Origin: Clavibacter nebraskensis NCPPB 2581
GTDB lineage: Bacteria > Actinomycetota > Actinomycetes > Actinomycetales > Microbacteriaceae
Direction: 5' to 3'
Assembly: GCF_000355695.1 (NCBI RefSeq)
Contig: NC_020891.1
Location: 372,001 to 436,000 of the forward strand
DNA length: 64,000 bases
Part shown: positions 26,297 through 38,679 of the stretch, piece after piece
Layout of the letters: each line of letters opens with the position of its first letter
How positions within the stretch are numbered: the first letter of the stretch is position 1
Position numbers and translations under genes: made by a program
The notes under the pieces: model-generated
Told to the model about the DNA's origin: nothing
Databases searched by the model: none
What the model saw: the letters and a program-made list of their open reading frames with translations, nothing else

Positions 26297-27489
26297 GTGT
26301 CGTCAGTTCAAGGGGACGAGCACCGATCGTCGAAGCTCTTCGAGCATGTGTCCTCCACGGACCCAGGGTGGAGGGCAGACCCGGCGAAGCTCTTGGCCGC
26401 GGCGAGGCGCTGGCATCCCATCGCGTCCTGCACCCTGCCGAGGTTCGACGTCGACGCGTTCCAGCGGCGTCACGGCTTGCCCTCGGGGGCCCGGTCGCAG
26501 CGGGCCCGTGCACACCCGAGGCGGTGCTCGGGGTGATGAATGAAGAGAGATTCCGAAAGGGACCGTCGCACTTCCCCTGGGATGCATCCGGAGACGTCCT
26601 CCGGCGCGTCGCCGACGCGATCCGATGTGGGCGCCCGGTGAAGGTGGTGCTCCCGTCTTTCGCGGGTCGGCCGCACAACCCTGCGGCGCACCGGCGAGTG
26701 GCCCCTGATCTCGGCGAGCTCTACGCGTTGCAGCTCCTGAAGAACATCTCCGACGCCGTGTCAGTCGTCTATGCACCCGGCGTGCTGTTCACCCTGGTGC
26801 TGGACGGTCGCGCCTATCGGCCCTTCTACGGTTAGAGCGACGATGAGGCGATGCCGTATGGCGACAACGTGAGGAAGCAGATCGACCTGCTCGGTGCGCG
26901 CGGGCGCATCCAGGCGGTGGACATGCACGACGTGATGCAGGCGAGAAGCGAGGAGCTTGCCTCCATCGACCTGGCGGTGAGGGAGGAGGTGACTCGGCTG
27001 TGGGCCTCGAACCGCTTCACGCATCGGCGGGATCTCGTCCGGGCCCTCCGGCAGGGGACGGAGACGACAGCCATCTCGGCGGCCTTCATCGAGCTCAACA
27101 AGAGAGGCGGCCTCGATGGGGTGGACGTCGCGGCGCTTTTGCGAGAAGCAGATGAGATCCTCGAAGAGCGGGCCGATCGGACCGCCTTCGAGTACGCCGT
27201 GCTCCTCACCAAGCTGCGCGAACTCGATGTGCTGGGGCGCGCGTTCCCTCACGCGGTGCGCGGCACGGTCCATCCGAAGCCGGGGCAGTACTCCCCTCGA
27301 ATCAAAGACGATGCCACCCGCATCAGCCCCTGGCACGGCGTCGCCATCGAACACCTGGACGGGCGCATCGTCACGGAGTACGAGGCGTTCGTCTACCAGG
27401 ACTTCGAACAGTACGAGGCCGTCTTCGTCGCCGGGGATGAGGCCCCGTTCTTCTACAGGCGACGGGGCACCCCGTCAGCGAGCGCGTGA
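26297..27489 (+). pseudogene. Isonitrile synthase (PvcA/DIT1 family), broken by a stop and probably a frameshift
   Basis: Two parts in one frame match the DIT1/PvcA family, which makes isocyanides from tyrosine or tryptophan and ribulose 5-P. Part one (ATG 26536 to TAG 26833-26835) holds VKVVLPSFAGRPHNP, PDLGELYALQLLKNI and FTLVLDGRAYRPFYG. Part two (ATG 26851 to 27489) holds DEAMPYGDNVRKQID, VRGTVHPKPGQYSPRI and ISPWHGVAIEHLDG. From ATG 26536 the whole would be 317 residues, near the family length. A stronger start, GTG 26297 behind GAGGAGGAATC, opens another frame (79 residues) whose TGA overlaps ATG 26536 (TGATG). Composition is lower in GC than neighbours, suggesting transfer. No PvcB-type oxygenase is present. 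Confidence 0.7.
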
Positions 27490-28736
27490 TCGGCAGCGGC
27501 GCGAATGCTGATGTCGGCCGTTTCCGGTCACGACCGCTCAGGGCGCTCGTGGCGGCGCAGGTGGCCGCTTCCACCGGTGCGGGCCTCTCGCTCACGATCG
27601 CGAGCGTCGCCGTGCTCGAGCTGTCGGGTTCGGAGAGAATCGCAGGTCTTGCGCAGACGGCGATCGTGGTCGGCGCCAGCGTGCTCACGATCCCGGTCTC
27701 TCGACTCGCGGCCCGAGCAGGCCGGCGGTGGTCTCTCGGGCTGGCTTACGCCCTCGCGATGCTCGGGGCGCTCGTGTGCGCCGCAGCCATCGCGGCGTCG
27801 GCGTGGGAGGCGGTGCTCTTCGGTCTGACTCTGGTGGGAGGCGGTACTGTGGCGGGCCTAGCGGCGCGCTTCGCCGCGGCCGAGACAGCCCGACGGCCCC
27901 GTGATGCGGCTCTGGCGATCGCATTGGTCCTCTGGGCGTCGACCGTCGGGTCAGTCGTCGGACCGAATCTGGTGTCGCTGACGGGAGTGGGTGCGTCGTC
28001 CGGGGCCTTCATGCTCCTCGCGGCCCTCTATGCGATTGCTGCCCTCGTCGTCATGCTCGCGGTCCCGAGCTCGCCACCCCGCCCGAGTCGCGCCCGTGCG
28101 CGATCCTCCCCGGCGACCGTGATGCGCGTCCTCCGTGGTCGACCGGCTGCGTCCGCCGGCATCGGTCTCAGCGCCATCGTGCACGTGACCATGGTCGCGC
28201 TGATGGCCATGGCGCCGGTGCACCTTCATCACGACATGGCACCCGATGCGGTCGTGGGCCTCGTCATGAGCGGCCACCTCGCGGCCATGTACGGCCTGAG
28301 TCCGCTGTTCGGTCTCGTCATCGCACGGCACGGCACGAGGGGATCGGCCATTGCCAGCATGATCATCGTGTGCTGCGCGGGGGGCATCCTCGCGCTGTCC
28401 GCCTCCGGCGACGAACTGGGCTTCGGACTCGGCTTGGCGCTCCTCGGCATCGGGTGGTCCATGGGGATGGTCGCAGGATCCGCGCCCGTGGTCGAGGCAC
28501 TCGAGCCCGACGAGCGACTCGCGACGCAGGGGACGACGGACCTCGTGATCAACGTCGGCGGAGGAGCGGCCAGCGTCGTCGCCGGGGTCATCGTCGCCGG
28601 GCAGGGTTACGCCGCCCTTGCCACCGCGTTCGCCGTCGGGGTGGGACTCGCGACGGTCGGCGCCTCATGGGTGGGCCTGCGTCGCCGGTGCAGACCTCAG
28701 CCGCACGTGGAGGCGGAGCCCCCGCGTCGGGAGTAG
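27486..28736 (+). CDS. MFS transporter, probable exporter coupled to the isonitrile locus
   Basis: 416 residues, about 12 membrane helices, motif A-like SRLAARAGRRWSLGL after helix 2. GTG 27486 overlaps the stop of the isonitrile synthase frame (GTGA), so it depends on translation of the interrupted gene upstream. Its frame is intact. Export of the isocyanide product would fit, but substrate is an inference. Confidence 0.85.
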   Translation: MIGSGANADVGRFRSRPLRALVAAQVAASTGAGLSLTIASVAVLELSGSERIAGLAQTAIVVGASVLTIPVSRLAARAGRRWSLGLAYALAMLGALVCAAAIAASAWEAVLFGLTLVGGGTVAGLAARFAAAETARRPRDAALAIALVLWASTVGSVVGPNLVSLTGVGASSGAFMLLAALYAIAALVVMLAVPSSPPRPSRARARSSPATVMRVLRGRPAASAGIGLSAIVHVTMVALMAMAPVHLHHDMAPDAVVGLVMSGHLAAMYGLSPLFGLVIARHGTRGSAIASMIIVCCAGGILALSASGDELGFGLGLALLGIGWSMGMVAGSAPVVEALEPDERLATQGTTDLVINVGGGAASVVAGVIVAGQGYAALATAFAVGVGLATVGASWVGLRRRCRPQPHVEAEPPRRE

Positions 28737-28788
28737 ACCGGGATGATGAGCCGGTCATCGGACCGGCCTCGGAACGAGGAGGAACCCC

Positions 28789-29145
28789 ATGATCGATTCG
28801 GTGGCGACGGTCTGGCTGCCCGTGCAGGACATGACGCGCGCGGTGGCGTTCTACCGCGACGCGCTCGGTCTCACGGTGACGAGCGAGGACGCGGACTGGA
28901 GCGAGATCGACGCGGACGGCCTGATGATCGGGCTGAACGCGCGCGAGGAGGCGGGCGGCTCGAAGGGCGGCGGGGCGGTCATCTCGTTCACGCCCGAGGG
29001 GTCCATCGAGGACGAGCTGGAGCGGATCCGCGCGCGCGGCGCCGAGATCACGGGCGAGATCAGCGACCACGAGTGGGGCCGCATCCTCCCGTTCCAGGAC
29101 AGCGAGGGCAACGACCTGCAGCTGTACACGCCGCCCGCGGGCTAG
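28789..29145 (+). CDS. VOC-family protein
   Basis: 118 residues. SVATVWLPVQDMTRAVAFYRDALGL opens the first module and the end FQDSEGNDLQLYTPP is typical; candidate metal ligands are few, so enzyme or binding protein remains open. GAGGAGGAACCCC precedes ATG 28789. Confidence 0.87.
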   Translation: MIDSVATVWLPVQDMTRAVAFYRDALGLTVTSEDADWSEIDADGLMIGLNAREEAGGSKGGGAVISFTPEGSIEDELERIRARGAEITGEISDHEWGRILPFQDSEGNDLQLYTPPAG

Positions 29146-29161
29146 GGGCGGCGGGCGCCGC

Positions 29162-29467
29162 TCACGGCAGCGGCTCGAGGTCGACGTGCACGTCGTCGCC
29201 GACCTCGAGGCCGTGGGCGTCGCGGATCGCGCGCTTGACCGGGAGGATCCACGTGCCGTCGCCCTGCGGGAAGACGGACGTGCGCCAGGTCGTGGTGCCG
29301 ACGCGAACCCGCACGGGCACGGATCCGAAGCCGCGGCGCCCGGCCTGTCCCATCTCGCGCAGCATCGGGGCGAGGTCGACGGGCAGGGACACGAACGTCC
29401 AGAGCTCGCGCCGCGCCTCCCACGCCCAGAGCGGCGCGGTGAAGTCGAGGGGGAGGTCGTCGCTCAT
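29162..29467 (-). CDS. DUF1905 domain protein
   Basis: 101 residues from ATG 29467 (a GTG directly before it at 29470 is an alternative). The beta-rich DUF1905 pattern is clear: DFTAPLWAWEARRELWTFVSLP, RRGFGSVPVRVRVGTTTWRTS and WILPVKRAIRDAHGLEVGDDV. Function unknown. Confidence 0.85.
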   Translation of the reverse strand: MSDDLPLDFTAPLWAWEARRELWTFVSLPVDLAPMLREMGQAGRRGFGSVPVRVRVGTTTWRTSVFPQGDGTWILPVKRAIRDAHGLEVGDDVHVDLEPLP

Positions 29468-29490
29468 CACTCGACCCTACGGGGGCGCGC

Positions 29491-30009
29491 TCACCAGTCG
29501 GCGCGGTCGGCGACGAGCGCGGCGACCTCCGCCGGGGTGCGGGACGTGGCGTCGATCGCGAGGCCGCCGAGGCCCGCCGCGTCGATGATCGCGGCGAGCT
29601 CCGGAGCGCGGTCGCGGTGCCAGGCGAGGGCCGCGGCATCGTCGCCGTGGCGGGCGTCGAGCCGCGCGCGCACCGCGTCGGCGTCGACCGCGAGTCGGAC
29701 GAGCAGCGGGTCGCGGGATCCGAGCGCGTCCGCGTATCGCGGCAGGTCGCCGGTGTGCTCGACGACGGCCGCGACCACCACCACGCGCGCCCCGGCCTCG
29801 CGGTAGTTGCGGGACAGGTCGCCGAGGTTGCGGAGCGCCAGCTCCTGCTGGAACGGATCCGCGGGCGGTGCCGGGTGGAGCAGGCGCACGGCGTCCATGT
29901 CGACCAGCGCGTGCGGGATCCCGCGCTCGGCGAGGAGGTCACCGAGCGCGTGCATCGTCGTGGTCTTGCCCGCGCCGACGGTCCCGGTGAGGATCACGGC
30001 GTCCGTCAT
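29491..30009 (-). CDS. P-loop kinase-like protein (adenylylsulfate kinase/nucleotide kinase fold)
   Basis: 172 residues. Walker A GTVGAGKTTTMHALG at residues 9-23 and a DMD motif near residue 38 (VDMDAVRLL), then NLGDLSRNYREAGARVVVVAAVV. Resembles small kinases of the APS-kinase type but the substrate is unclear. Lies 6 bp after the gene ending at 30016, in one transcription unit. Confidence 0.78.
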   Translation of the reverse strand: MTDAVILTGTVGAGKTTTMHALGDLLAERGIPHALVDMDAVRLLHPAPPADPFQQELALRNLGDLSRNYREAGARVVVVAAVVEHTGDLPRYADALGSRDPLLVRLAVDADAVRARLDARHGDDAAALAWHRDRAPELAAIIDAAGLGGLAIDATSRTPAEVAALVADRADW

Positions 30010-30015
30010 CGCATC

Positions 30016-30918
30016 TCAGCTGCCGCCCGTGACGAGGTCGCACTCCAGCTCGTCCGCCGCCGCCGCGACGACCTCGAAGGAGGCGGCGCCCGCGCGGATC
30101 GTCACCGTCGACATGCCGACCCAGCGCGGGTGCGGCTCGGCGGTCGTGCTCGAGATGGCGTGAAGGAGGATCCGGAGGCGGTCGATGGAGAGCGTCGCGG
30201 TGCGGCGGCGGATGACCTGGTCGCGGCGGGTGAGGATCAGCAGCTCGCGCGGCGAGCACGCGGCGACCGCGCCGGCGAGGCTCATCGGACGGAGGCGCTG
30301 CAGCGCGCCCAGGAGGCCGTCGGCGGTGGGCACGAGCGGCGTGCGCGGGCGCGACGACAGGTAGCGGAGCTGCGGATCCCGGGAGGCCAGGTCCCAGTAC
30401 GCCGCCGCGACGCCGGCCTCGTCGTGCCCGACGTCGATGCGCGGGGTCGCCCGCGGGGTCCGCGTCGGGCAGGAGCTCGGCACGCCGGCGGACTCGGCCG
30501 CGAGCGTCATCAGCAGCTCGGTCAGGTCCACGACCACGTCGGCGGATGCGCCGTTGAACGGGATCCGGAGGGCCTGGCCGTCGGCCGTGTGCACCGTGAG
30601 CAGGCCGTCGAGGAGGTCGACGCGATCGCGGACGGCGACGAGGTCGGCGAAGGGGATGCGCCGGGCGGTGAACGCGGATCCGACGCGCGAGAGCACCTCC
30701 AGGTCGCGGTCGCCGACGACGAGGAGGTGGTCGTACAGGTCCATCGACGGGTCGGTGTCGCGGCGCGGGATGTCGCGCGGCACCTTGAGCACGAGACGTG
30801 CGGCGAACGGATCGACGCCGTGCGGGCGGTAGAGGCGGGGGATCTCGTCGGCGGTGCGGACGGTGTCGATCCACGGGCCGAAGGCGTCGTGCTCGGCGGT
30901 TCTGGCGTGCGAGGTCAC
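30016..30918 (-). CDS. Conserved hypothetical protein, 300 residues
   Basis: Starts at GTG 30918. I do not recognise the family. No signal peptide or clear membrane helix. Two regions alternate short beta strands (DLYDHLLVVGDRDLEVLSRV, FADLVAVRDRVDLLDGLLTVHT), reminiscent of a PH-like fold; the C-terminal part has LLILTRRDQVIRRRTATLSID. Probably co-transcribed with the kinase-like gene downstream. Confidence 0.65.
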   Translation of the reverse strand: MTSHARTAEHDAFGPWIDTVRTADEIPRLYRPHGVDPFAARLVLKVPRDIPRRDTDPSMDLYDHLLVVGDRDLEVLSRVGSAFTARRIPFADLVAVRDRVDLLDGLLTVHTADGQALRIPFNGASADVVVDLTELLMTLAAESAGVPSSCPTRTPRATPRIDVGHDEAGVAAAYWDLASRDPQLRYLSSRPRTPLVPTADGLLGALQRLRPMSLAGAVAACSPRELLILTRRDQVIRRRTATLSIDRLRILLHAISSTTAEPHPRWVGMSTVTIRAGAASFEVVAAAADELECDLVTGGS

Positions 30919-31009
30919 CCCGCGAACGTATACCGCGCTCCGGCGCCCGCGGCAGGGGCATGCGACCCCTCTCCGGGGCGGTCGCCCGTGTGCTACGGCA
31001 GCGGCCGCG

Positions 31010-31639
31010 TCAGCCCTCGATCAGGTCGCGCTCGGGCGGCACGGAGGTCCACAGCCCGACGACCCGACGTGCCAGCGCCTCCTCGAGCCCGCCGAGCGCC
31101 TTGACGACGAAGATCGTGGTGCGCGCGGGGGATCCGGCCTTGGAGAACCCGCGGTCGACGGCGCGCACCCACGTCTCGGCGGCGATCTTCGCGGTCGAGT
31201 AGTTGGCGCCGCCCGGGTACGGGCGCTGCACGGCGGTGGAGGAGACGATCGCGAGGCGGCCGGCGTCGGACGACTGCAGGTCGGCGTCGAACGCGCGCGT
31301 GGTGTTGCGGAGCGTGGTGACGAGGCGCTCGTGCAGGAAGTCCCAGTCGTCGTCGGTCTGGCCCTCGAGGCCGTTGCCGCCGCGCCAGCCGCCGACGAGG
31401 TGGATCAGGCCGTCGACGCCGCCGAGGTCGGCCCGGATCCGCGCGGCCAGGTCCACGACGGCCGCGTGGTCGGCGAGGTCGCACACCTCGCGGCGCTCGG
31501 CGTCGACGTCCGCGAGCCGTCCGGCGTCTGTGCCGACCGCGACGACGCGCGCGCCCGCCGCCGTGAGCTCGGCGCACACGGCCCGGCCCGCGGCGCTCGA
31601 CGCGCCCGCGACCACGACCACGCGGCCGTCGACGCTCAC
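31010..31639 (-). CDS. Short-chain dehydrogenase/reductase
   Basis: 209 residues. Nucleotide-binding VVVAGASSAAGRAV near the N-terminus, then LIHLVGG and the YSTAK catalytic pair. GTG 31639 overlaps the stop of the DUF6421 gene (GTGA), so the two proteins are made together. The fold is short for an SDR, with a small C-terminal part. Confidence 0.85.
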   Translation of the reverse strand: MSVDGRVVVVAGASSAAGRAVCAELTAAGARVVAVGTDAGRLADVDAERREVCDLADHAAVVDLAARIRADLGGVDGLIHLVGGWRGGNGLEGQTDDDWDFLHERLVTTLRNTTRAFDADLQSSDAGRLAIVSSTAVQRPYPGGANYSTAKIAAETWVRAVDRGFSKAGSPARTTIFVVKALGGLEEALARRVVGLWTSVPPERDLIEG

Positions 31640-33057
31640 GCGGCCTGCCCCGTGATCCCCGCGGTCGAGGAGATGACGTCGCGCATCTTCTTCTCCAGCG
31701 CCTCGAAGAACATGCTGAGCGGGAACTCGTCGTCGAGCACGAGGTCGGTGAGGCCCTTCGGCGGACCGTCGAGCGGCAGCGCGTCCGGCCCCTTCGCCCA
31801 GGTGGACGCGGGGTGCGGCGTGACCGTCTCGGTGACCATCGCGTAGGCGGCCAGCCAGTGCGCGGTCTTCGGCCGGTCGATCGAGCGCCAGTAGAGGTCG
31901 TTCACCCGGTCGGCGAGCGCCACGACCACGTCGGCGACGTCGTCCCAGTCGATCGTGAGGCGCGTGTCGGTCCAGTGCAGCACGTGGTGCTGGTGCAGCC
32001 AGGCGAACAGCAGCTGGCCGCCGAGGCCGTCGTAGTTGCGGACGCGGGAGCCGGTGATCGCGAACCGGAAGATGCGGTCGAAGATCACGGCGTGCTGCAC
32101 CATGCCGGCGCGCTCGAGGAGGGCGTCGTCGGCGGCGGTGCGCTCGGCGGGATCCACCGCGGCGAGCCGGCGCTGGATGCGGACGGCCTCGCGGAACGCG
32201 GTGAGGTCGCAGCGCAGCTCCTCGATCGAGTAGAGGAAGAACGGCATCCGCTGCTTGATCATGAACGGGTCGAACGGCAGGTCGCCGCGCATGTGCGTGC
32301 GGTCGTGGATGAGGTCCCACATCACGAAGGTCTCCTCCGCGAGCCGCTGGTCGTCCAGCAGGCGCCGCGCGTCCTCCGGCAGCTCGAGCTTCGTGACCTC
32401 GGCGGCGTGGCGCACCACGCGGCGGAAGCGGGCGGCCTCGCGGTCGGCGAAGATCGCGCCCCAGGTGAAGGTCGGCACCTCGCGCATGGCGACCGTCTCG
32501 GGGAAGAGCACGGCCGAGTTGGTGTCGTAGCCGGGCGTGAAGTCGACGAAGCGGATGGGGACGAACAGCGCGTTGCCGTAGTCGCCCGCCTCCAGCTCGG
32601 CGACGAACTTGGGCCAGACGACCTCGATGAGCACGGCCTCGACGAGGCGGCTGGCGCTGCCGTTCTGCGTGGTCATCGGGAAGACCACGAGGTGCCGGAT
32701 CCCGTCCACGCGGTCGCGCTGCGGCTGGAACGCGGTGAGGGCGTCGAGGAAGTCGGGGACGCCGAGGCCCTGGTCGACCCAGCGGGCGAAGTCGACGTCG
32801 AGGGCTGCGAGGTAGGCGGCGTCGTGCGGGAAGAGCGGGGCGAGCGCGCGCACGGAGTCGCGGATCACCGTGATGAGCCGGGCGGCCTCCGCGTGGTGCG
32901 CGGCCTCGGGGATCGACCCGTCCTTGGCCTGCATCGGCTGGAGCGCGACGGCGGCGTCCTTGAGGGCGAGCCAGGCGGGGGAGGAGGCGACGGTGCTCGC
33001 GTCCTCGACGACCTCGGGCTCGCCGATGACGGCTGCGGGGGCTGCGGCGCTGGACAT
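31636..33057 (-). CDS. DUF6421 family protein
   Basis: 473 residues from ATG 33057. I recognise this as the actinobacterial DUF6421 type. No signal peptide. Notable conserved-looking blocks: HLVVFPMTTQNGSASRLVEA, MWDLIHDRTHMRGDLPFDPF, FAITGSRVRNYDGLGGQLL and WLHQHHVLHWTD. His/Asp-rich blocks could hold a metal. The overlap with the SDR gene suggests a two-component enzyme or pathway, function unknown. Confidence 0.75.
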   Translation of the reverse strand: MSSAAAPAAVIGEPEVVEDASTVASSPAWLALKDAAVALQPMQAKDGSIPEAAHHAEAARLITVIRDSVRALAPLFPHDAAYLAALDVDFARWVDQGLGVPDFLDALTAFQPQRDRVDGIRHLVVFPMTTQNGSASRLVEAVLIEVVWPKFVAELEAGDYGNALFVPIRFVDFTPGYDTNSAVLFPETVAMREVPTFTWGAIFADREAARFRRVVRHAAEVTKLELPEDARRLLDDQRLAEETFVMWDLIHDRTHMRGDLPFDPFMIKQRMPFFLYSIEELRCDLTAFREAVRIQRRLAAVDPAERTAADDALLERAGMVQHAVIFDRIFRFAITGSRVRNYDGLGGQLLFAWLHQHHVLHWTDTRLTIDWDDVADVVVALADRVNDLYWRSIDRPKTAHWLAAYAMVTETVTPHPASTWAKGPDALPLDGPPKGLTDLVLDDEFPLSMFFEALEKKMRDVISSTAGITGQAA

Positions 33058-33155
33058 GGATCGACCTCCGATCGTGCGGGTGCGTGCGGTCCCTCCACCG
33101 TATCCGCGGGATCGGCGTCGCATCCTGTCCCGCGAGCGGGTTCCGCGCGTGGATC

Positions 33156-33187
33156 CCGCCGCGCACGCAGCATCCGTGCGTGGGCGG
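33156..33187 (-). terminator. Hairpin after the GNAT gene
   Basis: CCGCC (33156-33160) and CGCACG (33162-33167) pair with CGTGCG (33175-33180) and GGCGG (33183-33187), 6 bp past the stop of the minus-strand GNAT gene. Confidence 0.55.
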
Positions 33188-33193
33188 CAGGGG

Positions 33194-33781
33194 CTACGCC
33201 TCGTCGTCGTCCGGCACGGGAGTCGTCGTCCCCGTCTCGTGGTCGCGGCGCAGCACCGCGTAGCCGACGGAGGCGCGCGGCTCGCCGCCCGCGACGGGCC
33301 AGCCGTCGCGGTAGTGCGCCTCCTTCACGAAGCCCGCGCGCACGAGCACCCGGCGCATCGCCCGGTTGTCGTCGCGGGTCTGCGCCTCGAAGCGCGTGAC
33401 GTGGGGGTACGTGCGGAACACGTGCGCGGTCAGCGCGCGCACCACGGGCGCGCCGAGCCCCCGGCCGCGCCAGGCCTCGGCGAGGCGCAGGTCGAGCAGC
33501 ACCCCCGGATCCTCGAGGTCGTCGAGCACCGCGAGGCCCACGCGGCCGTGCCCCTCCACGTCGATCCAGAGCGCCGCGTGCGCGGGCCCCGCGAAGTCGC
33601 CGTCCGCGATGCGCGCGTCGACCTCCGCCGCGGTGGGCCGCGGGCGCATGTGGAAGGGGAACGCGTTCCCGGTGAGGAACGCGCGGATCCCATCGACCTC
33701 GGCGTCCACGTCGACGGGCACGAGGCGCACCTCCGGCGTCGCGGCGGCGTCGGCGGTGTCGGTCGGGGAGGTCGAGGTCAT
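33194..33781 (-). CDS. GNAT-family N-acetyltransferase (RimJ/RimL-like)
   Basis: 195 residues from ATG 33781 with AGGAGACCCCC before it. Core motifs: ALWIDVEGHGRVGLAVLDDL, LAEAWRGRGLGAPVVRALTAHVF (acetyl-CoA binding) and DDNRAMRRVLVRAGFVKEAH. Probably acetylates a protein N-terminus or small amine; substrate unknown. Divergent from the phosphate transporter. Confidence 0.9.
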   Translation of the reverse strand: MTSTSPTDTADAAATPEVRLVPVDVDAEVDGIRAFLTGNAFPFHMRPRPTAAEVDARIADGDFAGPAHAALWIDVEGHGRVGLAVLDDLEDPGVLLDLRLAEAWRGRGLGAPVVRALTAHVFRTYPHVTRFEAQTRDDNRAMRRVLVRAGFVKEAHYRDGWPVAGGEPRASVGYAVLRRDHETGTTTPVPDDDEA

Positions 33782-33895
33782 GGGGGTCTCCTGTCGGCGT
33801 CGGCGGTGCGGCCCTCCACAGGCGCGGATGAACAGCGGGTGAACCCGGCTGTCCTCCGTAGAGGGGACAGGCGGGCAGGGCGCAAGCTCGTCGCC

Positions 33896-35113
33896 GTGGA
33901 TCCCTTCATTCTCCTCGTGCTCGTCGTCATCACGGCGCTCGCCTTCGACTTCACCAACGGCTTCCACGACACGGCGAACGCGATGGCCACATCCATCGCG
34001 ACCGGCGCGTTGAAGCCCAAGGTCGCGGTCACGCTCTCCGCCGTGCTCAACCTGGTGGGCGCCTTCCTCAGCATCGAGGTCGCGCTCACGGTCACGAACG
34101 CGGTCGTGAAGATCCAGGACAAGTCGGGCGCCCCCGACCCGGCGCTGCTGCAGGGCGGCGGATCCGCGCTGCTGCTCATCGTGCTCGCGGGCCTCATCGG
34201 CGGCATCGTGTGGAACCTGCTCACCTGGCTGCTCGGCCTCCCGTCGAGCTCCTCGCACGCGCTGTTCGGCGGCCTCATCGGCTCGACGCTCGCGGGCCTC
34301 GGGCTGAACGGCGTGAACTGGGCGGGCGACGGATCCAAGCTCGACGGCGTCGTGGGCAAGGTGATCCTGCCGGCGCTCATGTCGCCGATCCTCGCGGGGG
34401 CGGTGGCCGCCGTCGGCACGTGGCTGGTCTTCCGCATCGTCGGCAACCTCGCCGGCCGCGGCCTCGACCGCACCTTCCGCATCGGCCAGATCGGCAGCGC
34501 CTCGCTCGTCTCCCTCGCGCACGGCACGAACGACGCGCAGAAGACCATGGGCGTCATCACGCTCGCGCTCATCGCGGCGGGCGGCTGGACCGACACGGAG
34601 TCGGTGCCGTTCTGGGTGAAGATCAGCTGCGCGCTCGCCATCTCGCTCGGCACCTACATCGGCGGCTGGCGCATCATCCGCACGGTCGGCAAGGGTCTCG
34701 TCGAGATCGACACGCACCAGGGCATGGCCGCCGAGAGCTCGTCGGCCGCGGTCATCCTCGCGTCCAGCCACCTCGGCTTCGCGCTCTCCACCACGCACGT
34801 CGCCACCGGGTCCATCCTCGGCTCCGGCGTCGGCCGGCCCGGCGCGCAGGTGCGCTGGCGCGTGGCGCTGCGCATGGTCGTGGCGTGGATCATCACCCTC
34901 CCGGCCGCCGCCCTCGTCGGCGCGGTCATGTGGTGGCTCGGCCACCTCATCGGCGGAGCGGCCGGCGGCATCGCGATGACGCTCGTGCTCGTCGCCGTCT
35001 CGATCACCGTCTACGTCCGCTCGCGCAAGGACGACGTGGGCGCGCACAACGTGAACGACGAGTGGTCCGACGAGAAGGCCGCCCGCCCCGCCCCCCAGCC
35101 CGCCGACGCCTGA
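33896..35113 (+). CDS. Low-affinity inorganic phosphate transporter (PiT family)
   Basis: 405 residues from GTG 33896. The two inverted PiT signatures are clear: DFTNGFHDTANAMATSIATG near the N-terminus and SLAHGTNDAQKTMGVI after residue 200. About ten membrane helices. Imports phosphate with a divalent metal, driven by protons. First gene of a three-gene unit, 11 bp before the next. Confidence 0.95.
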   Translation: MDPFILLVLVVITALAFDFTNGFHDTANAMATSIATGALKPKVAVTLSAVLNLVGAFLSIEVALTVTNAVVKIQDKSGAPDPALLQGGGSALLLIVLAGLIGGIVWNLLTWLLGLPSSSSHALFGGLIGSTLAGLGLNGVNWAGDGSKLDGVVGKVILPALMSPILAGAVAAVGTWLVFRIVGNLAGRGLDRTFRIGQIGSASLVSLAHGTNDAQKTMGVITLALIAAGGWTDTESVPFWVKISCALAISLGTYIGGWRIIRTVGKGLVEIDTHQGMAAESSSAAVILASSHLGFALSTTHVATGSILGSGVGRPGAQVRWRVALRMVVAWIITLPAAALVGAVMWWLGHLIGGAAGGIAMTLVLVAVSITVYVRSRKDDVGAHNVNDEWSDEKAARPAPQPADA

Positions 35114-35124
35114 AGGATCCCGCC

Positions 35125-35436
35125 ATGCTCCCCCTCTTCCTCTCCGCGGTCGGCCAGGTCGCCCTCGTCGCCCTCGTCCTCGGCGCGGGCCTGCCCGCCC
35201 TCTTCGCGCTCGGGGTGCGGTCGTTCGCGCTCGCCAGCCCCGACACGAGCGGCCGCGTCGCCGGATCCGACTCCGCGCGCCGCATGCCGCCCGTCGTCCT
35301 CCGGGCGGTCGGTGCCCTCTGCTACGCGGTCGTCGTCCTCGCCGTGGTCGCGGGCCTCACGCTCATCATCGCGACGGGCTTCGGCCAGTCGGTGAGCTTC
35401 GAGCACGTCATCCCGACCTTCACCTCGAAGGGCTGA
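35125..35436 (+). CDS. Small membrane protein of the PiT operon
   Basis: 103 residues with two hydrophobic helices (LFLSAVGQVALVALVLGAGL and GALCYAVVVLAVVAGLTLII) around a Ser/Arg-rich loop. Begins 11 bp after the transporter with GAAGGATCCCGCC as ribosome-binding site. Not recognised by family; its position suggests a PiT accessory role. Confidence 0.78.
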   Translation: MLPLFLSAVGQVALVALVLGAGLPALFALGVRSFALASPDTSGRVAGSDSARRMPPVVLRAVGALCYAVVVLAVVAGLTLIIATGFGQSVSFEHVIPTFTSKG

Positions 35437-35438
35437 TC

Positions 35439-38556
<3,118 letters not shown>

Positions 38557-38559
<3 letters not shown>

Positions 38560-38577
38560 TCCCCGTCGACGGGATCA
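38557..38577 (+). terminator. Short hairpin overlapping the efflux gene stop
   Basis: TGATCCC (38557-38563) pairs with GGGATCA (38571-38577), 7-nt loop; the first three bases are the stop codon. Modest stem, so termination is possible, not certain. TTGACA at 38582-38587 right after could be the -35 of the SRPBCC gene. Confidence 0.45.
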
Positions 38578-38679
38578 CCCGTTGACACGGCCGCCCGCGG
38601 CTGGTCGACTCACGGCAGGGCCGTCGTCCCCTGAGGGGCGGCGGCCTGTCCCGTCCGCCCCGCACCACCGGAGGTCGCC

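Noticed and set aside
26833-26835. Amber codon read as a non-standard amino acid
   Set aside because: TAG ends several intact genes in the window and no pyrrolysine machinery or structured element is seen; a plain nonsense change is simpler.
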